Of a stretch of 64,000 nt of DNA, positions 41,401 to 49,284 are shown in pieces (the stretch's first letter is position 1; the number at the start of each line of letters is the position of its first letter). This DNA comes from Coriobacteriaceae bacterium AM113-163. Its GTDB lineage: Bacteria > Actinomycetota > Coriobacteriia > Coriobacteriales > Coriobacteriaceae. The notes beneath the pieces were generated by a model. It did no database searches. It saw nothing but the letters and a program-made list of their open reading frames with translations, and was not told where the DNA came from. Location: assembly GCA_027673765.1 (NCBI GenBank), contig JAQDWB010000007.1, positions 41,615 through 105,614 on the forward strand, written 5' to 3'. Position numbers and translations under genes: made by a program.

Positions 41401-42261
41401 TTACTTGATGTTGTACTTAGCCATAAGGGCGTCAACGGTACCGTCATCGGTCAGGTCCTTGATGGCCTGGTTGACGTCGTCCTTAAGCTTAGTGTTGCCC
41501 TGGTTGATGGCGATGGCGTACTCCTCGCCGGTGCTGATCTGCTTGATGGTCTGGCAGGTGTTGAACTGCTCGGCGGTCAGCTGGCTGGCGACGGAGCGGT
41601 TGGTCACCACGGCGTCACCCTTATCGGACTGCAGGGCGCTGAAGCACTCGGTGGCGTCCTTGTAGGGAACAATCTTGGCCTTGGGGAAGTTCTCCTGGGC
41701 AAAGGCCTCGGCGGTCGAGCCAGACTGGACGATGATGGTAGCGTCGGCGTTGTTGAGCTTCTCGCTGTAGTTGTCGGCCGTGATGTCGGTGTTATCGACC
41801 TTGGTCACGATAGCCTGATCGTCCATGTAGTAGGAATCAGAGAAAGTGACTTCCTTCTCACGCTCGGGCGTGTCGGTGATAGCCGCGATGGAAACGTCAT
41901 ACTTGGCGCCCGAAGCGACGCCCGGAACCAGCGTGTCAAAGTCATTGTTGACATACTCGACATCCAGGCCCAGCTTGTCGCCGATAGCCTTGATGAGCTC
42001 AAGGTCAAAGCCCTGATAATCGCCGTTGTCATCCTTGTACTCAAACGGAGCGTACTCGGCAGAGGTGCCGACGGTGAGCGTACCGTCCTTGACGAGTGCA
42101 TACTCCTTGGAGCCGTCGACCTTCTCGACCTTCGCGTTGTCAGAGCTGCTGGAACCGGCATCGGAACCAGAGGTGGCGTTGGACGAACCACAGCCCGTCA
42201 GTGCAAGAGCGAGCGCCATGGCGCCCGTGGCTGCAAACGCGCCAAGCTTCTTGAGCTTCAT
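41401..42261 (-). CDS. Amino-acid ABC transporter substrate-binding lipoprotein
   Basis: The 286-residue exported protein has an N-terminal lipoprotein signal with lipobox LALTGC (Cys near residue 23), a Ser-rich linker, then the bacterial solute-binding family 3 fold: LTVGTSAEYAPFEYKDDNGDYQGFDLELIKAIGDKLGLDVEYVNNDFDTLVPGVASGAKYDVSIAAITDTPEREKEVTFSDSYY. It binds a polar or charged amino acid; the exact ligand is undetermined. The ATG at 42261 has GGAAGGAG. It heads the operon, behind a promoter at 42319-42347. Confidence 0.95.
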   Translation of the reverse strand: MKLKKLGAFAATGAMALALALTGCGSSNATSGSDAGSSSSDNAKVEKVDGSKEYALVKDGTLTVGTSAEYAPFEYKDDNGDYQGFDLELIKAIGDKLGLDVEYVNNDFDTLVPGVASGAKYDVSIAAITDTPEREKEVTFSDSYYMDDQAIVTKVDNTDITADNYSEKLNNADATIIVQSGSTAEAFAQENFPKAKIVPYKDATECFSALQSDKGDAVVTNRSVASQLTAEQFNTCQTIKQISTGEEYAIAINQGNTKLKDDVNQAIKDLTDDGTVDALMAKYNIK

Positions 42262-42318
42262 AATCAGTCTCCTTCCAGTGACCCCGTTTGATTCAGAGGT
42301 CTGCAAAAACTGTTGGAT

Positions 42319-42347
42319 ATTATGCGCCCGTTTGGAAGAATCCGCAA
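42319..42347 (-). promoter_or_regulatory. Promoter of the amino-acid ABC operon
   Basis: On the minus strand -35 TTGCGG (42347-42342) and -10 CATAAT (42324-42319) with a 17-bp spacer, about 58 bp before the binding-protein start. Confidence 0.5.
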
Positions 42348-42408
42348 TTAGAAAACTGATTGAAACAAACCCATAACGTGAATGGAACACTCCACTTTAT
42401 GACAGTCA

Positions 42409-43275
42409 TTACTGCTGCAATGACCTTAACAGTTTGATTTCAGCCGCATAACCTGCAAGTTCGTTCGGTGTCTCCAAAATGAATGGCAATGCGCGCAAGC
42501 GGCCATTCGATACAATATTCTGCATAACCTGCATACCGCCGCCAAACTCCTCGCTGCCAAGGTAGCCCTTGCCGATGCACTCGTGACGATCTTTATGGGC
42601 ACCACTGGGGTTCTTCGAATCGTTGATGTGTACGGCACGCAAGCGGTCGATACCCACCACGCGGTCGAACTCGTCGAGTACGCCGTCCAGATCATGGATG
42701 ATGTCGTAGCCGGCATCGCTCACATGGCAGGTGTCCAGACACACGCCCAGCTTGTCCGATAGCTCTGGACGCCTGGCGGCAGCACCCTCGATAATGCGCG
42801 CCAGCTCTTCAAAGCTACGGCCCACCTCGGTACCCTTTCCCGCCATGGTCTCGAGCAGCACCGTCGTCTGCTGGCCCTCAAACATCACCTGGCACAGGGC
42901 GTCGACGATCATCTGAATGCCGGCGTCGGAGCCCTGCCCCACATGCGCGCCGGGGTGGAAGTTGTAGTAGTTGCCGGGCAGTGCTTCCAGACGCTGCAAG
43001 TCCTCGGCCATTGCCTCCAAGGTGAACTCGCGCGCCCGCTCTTTAGCCGAACAGGGGTTATAGGTATACGGAGCATGAGCCACAAGCGGGCCAAAATCGT
43101 TTTGCTCCATAAGCTCGCGCAGGGCCGCCACATCATCCATATCAAGGTCTTTCGCCTTGCCGCCGCGCGGGTTGCGCGTGAAGAACGCAAAGGTATTGGC
43201 GCCAATGGACAGCGCCGTCTCCCCCATCGCCCGATAGCCCTTCGTCGTCGAAAGATGACACCCGATCGTCAGCAT
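42409..43275 (-). CDS. nfo: Endonuclease IV (deoxyribonuclease IV)
   Basis: Nfo cleaves DNA at abasic sites. The 288-residue TIM barrel has zinc-binding motifs [81 protein letters not shown] and FILETP, in family order. Length is normal. The ATG at 43275 has GGGGGAG; an in-frame TTG two codons earlier is too close to it. A 63-nt hairpin lies 21 bp upstream, between it and the preceding gene. Confidence 0.95.
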   Translation of the reverse strand: MLTIGCHLSTTKGYRAMGETALSIGANTFAFFTRNPRGGKAKDLDMDDVAALRELMEQNDFGPLVAHAPYTYNPCSAKERAREFTLEAMAEDLQRLEALPGNYYNFHPGAHVGQGSDAGIQMIVDALCQVMFEGQQTTVLLETMAGKGTEVGRSFEELARIIEGAAARRPELSDKLGVCLDTCHVSDAGYDIIHDLDGVLDEFDRVVGIDRLRAVHINDSKNPSGAHKDRHECIGKGYLGSEEFGGGMQVMQNIVSNGRLRALPFILETPNELAGYAAEIKLLRSLQQ

Positions 43276-43295
43276 CTCCAACTCCCCCTCATCAG

Positions 43296-43358
43296 TTGCG
43301 GTGAAATACGGTCTATTGGTGCCTTATTTTGGCGCAAACAGACCGTATTCCACCGCAA
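43296..43358. repeat. 63-nt covarying hairpin, copy 1 (upstream of nfo)
   Basis: Outer arms TTGCGGTG and CACCGCAA are followed by an A.C mismatch and inner arms AATACGGTCT and AGACCGTATT; the loop includes CGCAAAC. It has the same 63-nt length and ends as the copy at 44455-44517. Flanks TCAG and AAGATATAAAAGGG are shared too. Confidence 0.9.
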
Positions 43359-43419
43359 GATATAAAAGGGGCATCGGGGGCACGGTCCGCCGAGCCTTCT
43401 TGAGCACCAGCACCGCAGC

Positions 43420-44439
43420 CTAGAGCGTCAAGCGAATCGCATCGATGATCTGCGCGCAGCGCTGTGTGGCGGCAAGGGGCATGACGGGACTCTCGAGTTT
43501 CCCCGCCCGGATGAGCTGGGTCGCATGCGAAGCTTCGCCGTAAAAATCATCGACCTCAAATGGGGCGTCGATTTCGAGCACTCGACCGTCGGAGTACTTC
43601 ACATGGGCGAGCTCGGGGCGATGGAGGCGCTCGATTTCCAACGAGCCCCGCTCGCAGGCAATCGTTAAGCGGCTTTCATATGCTGCTTTGCCGTCGTACA
43701 CCATATGAATGGGTATACCGCCGACACTCATATGGATCTCATCGGCCCAATCCACGCGGCCACCCGATACGTCACGCCAGCGAACTTCACGAGACGAAAC
43801 ATCGCACGCACCCGCAAGAAGATCCTCAAACCACCCGACCGCGTAGCAGCCCATGTCATATAGACAGCCACCCTGCAACGGATCGAGCAGATAACTCGAA
43901 GGCGGCTGACCATAATCGAGTTTTTGCACGCTTTCAATCGAGACGATACAGCCAAGCTCGCCCGACGCAAGCAAACCCTTCACGCGAGTGCGCATCGGGC
44001 AAAACCGATTCTTCATCGCCTCCATAAACAGCACGCCGTGCTCGCGAGAGGCGGAGGAAATCGAGAGAGCCTCTTCCTCACTCAAAACGGCCGGCTTTTC
44101 GCACAGCACGGCCTTTCCGGCGCGCAGCGCGCGACAGGCCCAACGCGTATGCATGCCATGCGGAAGAGCCAAGTAGATTGCGTCGACATCGGGGTCGGCA
44201 ATCAGCGCGTCATAAGCCGCATCGCCGCTACCGTCAGCCGTGGCATAACTGTGCGCGGCATCAATCGAAAACGCCCTGCAAAACCCCTCAACATGCGAAG
44301 GGGTGCGACCGGCGGCAGCCACAAGCCGTGCCCCGTCCACCTCCTTGAGCGACGATGCAAATCGATGCGAAATGTGCCCAGCGCCCAAAACGCCCCAACG
44401 AACCTCGCGCAAATCATCATATGAATCCCGATGGCCCAC
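43420..44439 (-). CDS. Gfo/Idh/MocA-family oxidoreductase
   Basis: The 339-residue NAD(P)-dependent oxidoreductase has Rossmann loop WGVLGAGHISHRF, DPDVDAIYLALPHGMHTRW, and the catalytic EKP in VLCEKPAVLSEEEAL. GGCLYDMGCYAVGWFEDLL carries the family catalytic His/Asp region with Cys in place of some usual residues. The substrate is unknown (sugar, inositol or dihydrodiol type). The start is a GTG at 44439 with a G-rich site. It lies between two copies of the 63-nt hairpin. A paralogue is encoded at 52430-53536. Confidence 0.88.
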   Translation of the reverse strand: MGHRDSYDDLREVRWGVLGAGHISHRFASSLKEVDGARLVAAAGRTPSHVEGFCRAFSIDAAHSYATADGSGDAAYDALIADPDVDAIYLALPHGMHTRWACRALRAGKAVLCEKPAVLSEEEALSISSASREHGVLFMEAMKNRFCPMRTRVKGLLASGELGCIVSIESVQKLDYGQPPSSYLLDPLQGGCLYDMGCYAVGWFEDLLAGACDVSSREVRWRDVSGGRVDWADEIHMSVGGIPIHMVYDGKAAYESRLTIACERGSLEIERLHRPELAHVKYSDGRVLEIDAPFEVDDFYGEASHATQLIRAGKLESPVMPLAATQRCAQIIDAIRLTL

Positions 44440-44454
44440 GACAGCCCCCTTCAG

Positions 44455-44517
44455 TTGCGGTGAAATAGTTCCTGTTTAAGCCCCATTCTGCCGCAAACAG
44501 GAACTATTCCACCGCAA
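44455..44517. repeat. 63-nt covarying hairpin, copy 2 (upstream of the oxidoreductase gene)
   Basis: Outer arms TTGCGGTG and CACCGCAA and the A.C mismatch are identical to copy 1, but the inner arms AATAGTTCCTGTTT and AAACAGGAACTATT differ in sequence and still pair perfectly over 14 bp. The end lies 16 bases from the GTG start. Confidence 0.9.
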
Positions 44518-44529
44518 GTTATAAAAGGG

Positions 44530-45720
44530 TCATGAGGAGCGCGTTTTGCAAAAGGCTTTAAGCGCAGCCGTTACGGGGCCAGGCTGGAAACGTCGGCGCA
44601 CATCGTCGAGACGCTCGGGAATATCGATGTGCTGCGGGCAGTGACGTGCGCATTTGCCGCACTTGACGCAATTGCTCGCCAGCTTGGGCTCGTTCGTCCG
44701 CACCGCACTCGCCGTAAAGTACTGAGACAGCCCCGTAAACCAACTATGCGCGTAGCTCGCGTTGTAGGCGCCAAAGCAGCCGGGAATATTGATGCCCTTG
44801 GGGCACGGCATGCAGTAGCCGCACCCCGTACAGGGCACGCGATTCGATTTCTCAAACTCTCCCAGCACACGTGCGATGGTGTCGAGCTGCTCTGTCGTCA
44901 TCGAATTCGGCAGTGCGCGATCCGCCAATGCCGCGTTCTCGTCCACCTGTGCGGTATCGGTCATGCCCGAAAGCAGCATCGTGACCTGAGGATGGTTCCA
45001 CACCCACGAAAGTCCCCAGGCGGCAGGAGTGCGCAAATGCGGGTCACGGGCGTCATCGAGCACGGCGCGGGCCCGCGGAGGCAGCTTGCCCGCCAGGCGT
45101 CCGCCCAAAAGCGGTTCCATCACAAACACCGCGAGCCCGCGCTCGGCGGCTGCTATAAGTCCCGCCGTTCCCGCTTGGTAGCGCTCTCCAGCGTAGTTGT
45201 ACTGAATCTGGCAAAAATCCCAGTCATACGCGTCGAGCATCGTCAGGAAGTCCGCCGCACTGCCGTGATACGAAAAACCTATCTGGCGAATACGCCCCGC
45301 AGCCTTTTGGTGCGCAATCCAGTCCTCGATACCCAACGCCACCACGCGTTCCCACTGGGCGGGCGAGGTAATGTTGTGCATAAGGTAATAGTCGATATGA
45401 TCGGTCCGCAGGCGGCGCAGTTGTTCGTCGAAAAACCGGTCGAAATCCTCCGCGCACTTGCACGAAGCGTGCGGCAACTTAGTCGCGAGCAACACGCGGT
45501 CGCGCAGACCCAGGCGCTCAAGTGAGGCGCCCACGCACACCTCGTTACCGGGATAGAGATACGCGGTATCCAGATAATTAATCCCCTGCTCCACCGCACG
45601 GGAAATGATGGCATCGGCTGCCTTCGCATCCGGACGTCCCGGCGCACCGGGAAATCTCATGCAGCCCAGACCCAGAGCGGATATTCGGTTACCACTTTTG
45701 GGGTCAACGCGGTATTGCAC
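44530..45720 (-). CDS. Aldo/keto reductase with C-terminal ferredoxin domain
   Basis: The 396-residue protein has an N-terminal AKR barrel (ISALGLGCMRFPG, NYLDTAYLYPGNE with the catalytic Asp/Tyr, LLATKLPH, YYLMHNI) and a C-terminal 4Fe-4S domain with CTGCGYCMPCPKG and CVKCGKCARHCPQH, two clusters by inference. This is the anaerobe-type reductase with unknown substrate. I chose the GTG at 45720 (MQYRVDP, matching the family start), because AAAGGAGG precedes it; an ATG at 45738 lies upstream of that site. Confidence 0.9.
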   Translation of the reverse strand: MQYRVDPKSGNRISALGLGCMRFPGAPGRPDAKAADAIISRAVEQGINYLDTAYLYPGNEVCVGASLERLGLRDRVLLATKLPHASCKCAEDFDRFFDEQLRRLRTDHIDYYLMHNITSPAQWERVVALGIEDWIAHQKAAGRIRQIGFSYHGSAADFLTMLDAYDWDFCQIQYNYAGERYQAGTAGLIAAAERGLAVFVMEPLLGGRLAGKLPPRARAVLDDARDPHLRTPAAWGLSWVWNHPQVTMLLSGMTDTAQVDENAALADRALPNSMTTEQLDTIARVLGEFEKSNRVPCTGCGYCMPCPKGINIPGCFGAYNASYAHSWFTGLSQYFTASAVRTNEPKLASNCVKCGKCARHCPQHIDIPERLDDVRRRFQPGPVTAALKAFCKTRSS

Positions 45721-45883
45721 GGCCCCTCCTTTCGCCATCAGCACCCCGGCAAGACGAAACACAATGGTCACGCGGCCGAAACATCGTGGAATCGCAATCG
45801 AGAACGTATCGTAACGCAGCAGAAATCGAGCTGTCACGGCACCGCTTTAACATCAGCAAAAAGCCCGATGAAAGGAGTCACCC

Positions 45884-46654
45884 ATGCCCGCGCTCGACCT
45901 TTGGAATCTCGCATCCCAGCTCAAAAGCACCGATTATCGCTGGGTCGACCTCACCCACACGCTCTCATGCGACACCCCGCACTGGTTTGGCTTTAAGCCG
46001 TTTGAGTCCACCAAGCTCTTCGACTACCTGCCCGGCACGCCCGAGGACATGCTCGCCCCCATGCGTTGCTTCCAGTATTCGGTCGCCTCGCAGTACGGCA
46101 CGCATGTCGACGCACCGCGCCACTTCCATGTTGACGGCCGTTCCCTTGGAGAGATTGAACCCATCGAGTTTATGCATCCGCTCTGCGTGATCGACAAGCA
46201 CGAGGAGTGCGCCGCGAATCCCGACTTTATCCTGACCATCGAGGACCTCAAAGCCTGGGAGGATGAGCACGGTCGCATTCCCGAGGACGCTTTCGTCGCC
46301 TTCCGCTCCGACTGGTCCAAGCTCGCCGACCTCGAGAACAAGGACGAGGACGGCCAGCCCCACTACCCCGGCTGGGACCTCGGCGCCATCAAGTGGCTCG
46401 TTGAAGAGCGCGACATCGGCGCCATCGGCCACGAGCCGGCTGACACCGACCCGGCGAGCGTGACCACGCGTGAGGACGCCTACCCCTACCCCGGCGAACA
46501 GTACATCCTCTCGGTCGACCGCTATCAGATCGAGGTCATGGACCATCTAGACGAGCTTCCCGCCACGGGCGCCGTCATCTTCTGCACCTTCCCCAAGGTG
46601 CGTGATGGCGTCGGATATCCCGCACGTGTCTTTGCGGTCTGCCCTGCAGCGTAG
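45884..46654 (+). CDS. Cyclase-family metal hydrolase (kynurenine formamidase-like)
   Basis: The 256-residue protein has the metal motif QYGTHVDAPRHFH near residue 68 and VDLTHTLSCDTPHW, plus AIGHEPADTDPAS, as in the cyclase/formamidase family (PF04199). Such enzymes hydrolyse N-formylkynurenine, isatin or similar amides; the substrate here is unknown. The ATG at 45884 has AAAGGAG. It is transcribed divergently from the aldo/keto reductase gene and ends before a terminator. Confidence 0.88.
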   Translation: MPALDLWNLASQLKSTDYRWVDLTHTLSCDTPHWFGFKPFESTKLFDYLPGTPEDMLAPMRCFQYSVASQYGTHVDAPRHFHVDGRSLGEIEPIEFMHPLCVIDKHEECAANPDFILTIEDLKAWEDEHGRIPEDAFVAFRSDWSKLADLENKDEDGQPHYPGWDLGAIKWLVEERDIGAIGHEPADTDPASVTTREDAYPYPGEQYILSVDRYQIEVMDHLDELPATGAVIFCTFPKVRDGVGYPARVFAVCPAA

Positions 46655-46730
46655 AGCCCAGGCAAACGTTTCTTTTTCATAACAGCCGCCCCGCGCACCC
46701 AGCAATCACCCTGGCAGCATACAATCCATC

Positions 46731-46757
46731 AGGCGCCCCTTACGCGGGCGCCTTTTA
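46731..46757 (+). terminator. Terminator after the cyclase-family gene
   Basis: AGGCGCC and GGCGCCT form a 7-bp stem with a 9-base loop, followed by TTTTA. Confidence 0.7.
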
Positions 46758-46775
46758 TATGGGGAGATGATTCAC

Positions 46776-47690
46776 ATGCAGATCAACAAGGTTGCCTTTA
46801 TCGGCAAGGGCGGCGTCGGGCTGCTCTATGGCAGCATGATTGCCAAGACGCTCGGCAACGATGCCGTCGAATACATTATGGACGACGCTCGCTTTGAGCG
46901 CCATGCGAACGACGCGCTCACCGTCAACGGCAAGCCCTGCGATCTCACGTCCGTCCGCGCCAGCGAGGCGACACCCGCCGATCTGGTCATCCTGACGGTC
47001 AAGACGACGGGGCTCAACCAAGCACTCAAGACCATGGAGCGCGTCATGGGACCCAACACGCTCATCGCCTCGCTGTGCAACGGCATCACCAGCGAGCAGA
47101 AGATTGCCGAGCGCTTTGGCTGGGAGCACACCGTCCTCGGAATCTGCCAAGGCATGGACGCTGTGTTTCTCAACGGCGCGCTCACCTTTACCAATGCGGG
47201 CGAGATCCGCTTTGGTGCGGCCGCCGGCACCGACCCCGCGACCGTCACCGCTATCGACGGGCTCTACACGCGCTGCGGCATCGCCCACACCGTCGAGGAC
47301 GACATCGCCCACCGCATGTGGGCAAAACTTATGCTCAACGACGGCATCAACCAGACCTGCATGGCGTACGGCGGGACCTACGGAAGCGCCACGGAGCCGG
47401 GCTCCGAGCAGCGCCGCTGCTTTGTTTCCGCCATGCGCGAAACGCTTGCGGTCGCCAACGCCGAGGGTATCGAGCTCACCGAGGCAGACCTAACGCAAAT
47501 GGTGCGTCTCATAAAAGGGCTCGACCCCGCCGGCATGCCCTCGATGGCGCAGGACCGCGTCGCTCAACGCAGAACCGAGGTCGAGGAATTTGCGGGTACC
47601 ATCTGCCGCCTCGCGGCCAAGCACGGCATCCAGGTGCCGCAAAACGAATGGCTCTATTCGCGCATCCGCGAAATCGAGGCCAGCTGGTAG
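46776..47690 (+). CDS. Ketopantoate-reductase-family oxidoreductase
   Basis: The 304-residue protein has an N-terminal Rossmann loop FIGKGGVGLLYGSMI, ILTVKTTGLNQALKTM and LCNGITSE (Asn), and a C-terminal all-helical domain with the catalytic Lys in AHRMWAKLMLNDGINQTCM, as in PanE. It probably reduces ketopantoate or another 2-keto acid with NADPH. PanE paralogues are common, so a pantothenate role is not certain. The ATG at 46776 sits 9 bases from GGGGAG; an earlier ATG abuts that site. Confidence 0.85.
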   Translation: MQINKVAFIGKGGVGLLYGSMIAKTLGNDAVEYIMDDARFERHANDALTVNGKPCDLTSVRASEATPADLVILTVKTTGLNQALKTMERVMGPNTLIASLCNGITSEQKIAERFGWEHTVLGICQGMDAVFLNGALTFTNAGEIRFGAAAGTDPATVTAIDGLYTRCGIAHTVEDDIAHRMWAKLMLNDGINQTCMAYGGTYGSATEPGSEQRRCFVSAMRETLAVANAEGIELTEADLTQMVRLIKGLDPAGMPSMAQDRVAQRRTEVEEFAGTICRLAAKHGIQVPQNEWLYSRIREIEASW

Positions 47691-47725
47691 CGCCCGGCGT
47701 GCTACAGCCTACAGCCTCAATAGCA

Positions 47726-47765
47726 AAGCCGCCGCAAGGGGCACTCCCCTTGCGGCGGCTTCCTT
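47726..47765 (+). terminator. Terminator after the ketopantoate-reductase-like gene
   Basis: A 16-bp perfect stem (AAGCCGCCGCAAGGGG with CCCCTTGCGGCGGCTT) and CACT loop; serves both convergent genes. Confidence 0.92.
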
Positions 47766-47798
47766 CTTCATCTATGGGCAAAACCAGCTTCACAACGG

Positions 47799-48005
47799 CT
47801 AGCGCCGCACCTGCGGCATCTCGTCCTCGTCATCGCGGCAAAGGGTCACGCCCGCGCTTCCCAGCAGCGCTGCTGCGATGAGCGCGCCGACCACAATAGG
47901 AGCAGCCCCGCACGAGCCCTGCATGCCTACGACAAGCGCAGCTGTAGGGCCAAGACAGCCAAGTACCAATGCGACGGCGGCGATAGCGATATCTCGAGCG
48001 TTCAT
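47799..48005 (-). CDS. Small two-helix membrane protein
   Basis: The 68-residue protein has two hydrophobic segments (DIAIAAVALVLGCLGPTAALVVG and APIVVGALIAAALLGSAGVTL) and a short acidic, then basic tail (CRDDEDEMPQVRR). I do not recognise a family. The ATG at 48005 follows GGAGGAAG. It stands alone between a terminator and the secreted-protein gene. It may be a small membrane regulator or of structural use. Confidence 0.65.
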   Translation of the reverse strand: MNARDIAIAAVALVLGCLGPTAALVVGMQGSCGAAPIVVGALIAAALLGSAGVTLCRDDEDEMPQVRR

Positions 48006-48196
48006 GAGACCACTTCCTCCACGGGAAAGACTTTGTTTCTCATGACTTAGTGTGCCCCGCGCCCATATGCCCAACGTAGTGCCACGGTAAGGGCTCTGTT
48101 AACCCAAATACAAATATAAAACGAGCGCCTTTACGTTGCCCGAAAGCTCGATAAAGACGCCCGCCCATCATGTGCCTATTTTGCTCTGATGGCAGA

Positions 48197-48973
48197 TTAC
48201 CAACCGGTGTAGTAGTCGGTGGTTCCGGCGGCGCAGCCGGAGTCATAGACCTTGCAATCACCCTTGGAGCCCGTAAAGGTCGAGCCCTGGGCCATATCGC
48301 CCGCGGCAACAACGTAATAGCCGTCGGAATCGCGCCAGAAGCCCTCAGAATCCTGCGTCCATTCGCCCGTGCGGTGGTGATACAACACGTTGCTGCTGTA
48401 ATAGGTCTCACGGCGCCCGTTGTAGTTATTGACACCCGCAGAGCGCGTCAGGCCCGATCCGTTCGCGTAGGACGCGGCAGACGCGTAGGACGGAGTGTAA
48501 CCGGCGTTGTAGTACGAAGCCTGCGCGGCCTCGGCAGCCTCCGCCTCGGCTGCGGCGGCCTCGAGCGCTTCGCGCTTGGCATTCTCAAGCGCAGTGCGCA
48601 GCTCATCGAGCTCGGTCGACTTCGCGTCGACCTCCCCCATCGTCAACAGACTACCCGCACCGTCGATACAACCCTGCAGCACAGCGCGCTCGTCATCGGT
48701 AGCATAGTCGCCATACATATTCATAATGATCTGAGCGCGCATCTCAAGGGAATCGCGCTTGGCCTCCATCGAGGCGTTCCACTCCTGCATGGAACCATAA
48801 CCATCGCCGCGATAATCAACGGGCTGTACCAGCGTCGCCTCGGACGGCGTAGATCCAACCGTATCGGACAGTGTTGCCGCGTGGGCATCAGTTGCGCCGG
48901 CGCCTGCCAAAAGTGCCACGGTCAGAGCGGCGGAAAGGGCAGCGGCTTTCGGTTTTCGTGAATCGATCCTCAT
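48197..48973 (-). CDS. Secreted protein with coiled coil and possible double-psi beta-barrel end
   Basis: The 258-residue protein has a signal peptide (KPKAAALSAALTVALLAGAGATDAHA), a helical middle with repeated Ala/Glu heptads (STELDELRTALENAKREALEAAAAEAEAAEAAQA), and a C-terminal Tyr/Gly/Asp-rich module NNYNGRRETYYSSNVLYHHRTGEWTQDSEGFWRDSDGYYVVAAGDMAQGSTFTGSKGDCKVYDSGCA. The last part resembles the RlpA/3D-type barrel found in cell-wall-active proteins, though catalytic residues are not clear. The ATG at 48973 is 11 bases after GGAGG; the longer frame lacks coding support. Confidence 0.75.
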   Translation of the reverse strand: MRIDSRKPKAAALSAALTVALLAGAGATDAHAATLSDTVGSTPSEATLVQPVDYRGDGYGSMQEWNASMEAKRDSLEMRAQIIMNMYGDYATDDERAVLQGCIDGAGSLLTMGEVDAKSTELDELRTALENAKREALEAAAAEAEAAEAAQASYYNAGYTPSYASAASYANGSGLTRSAGVNNYNGRRETYYSSNVLYHHRTGEWTQDSEGFWRDSDGYYVVAAGDMAQGSTFTGSKGDCKVYDSGCAAGTTDYYTGW

Positions 48974-49284
48974 GTAGCTGGAAACCTCCGTAGTGCGTTT
49001 TTGCTGCGTTTGAGCTGCGTGTGATTCGATCGCGCTGCATAGTACCTCGAGCAAATCGCGACCTGCGGTTTTACTCAAAAGGCGCACGTCAATTGCGTAA
49101 AACTCACATCCTCTCAACAGGAGTTTTCCACAACTCAAATGCATAAAGCATGCCAAAAACCCTGTAATAGCGCCCTTCCTATGCAAAAAAGACGCCTGCG
49201 CAACCATTGCTTGCGCAGGCGCCTTGAGCAGGCATTTATACAGTTATACCTATCGAGTCGCAAGGGGTCCTTGCACAAGTCGCC
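48974..49284. other. Intergenic region between the secreted-protein gene and metY
   Basis: This 311-bp stretch holds the metY terminator (49185-49223) and the upstream region of the secreted-protein gene. The latter includes a possible -10 TACTAT on the minus strand near 49040, without a clear -35 at normal spacing. No gene is visible. Confidence 0.6.
49185..49223 (-). terminator. Terminator of metY
   Basis: ACGCCTGCGCAA pairs with TTGCGCAGGCGC with a 7-base loop; six Ts follow on the minus strand, 62 bp after the metY stop. Confidence 0.85.
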
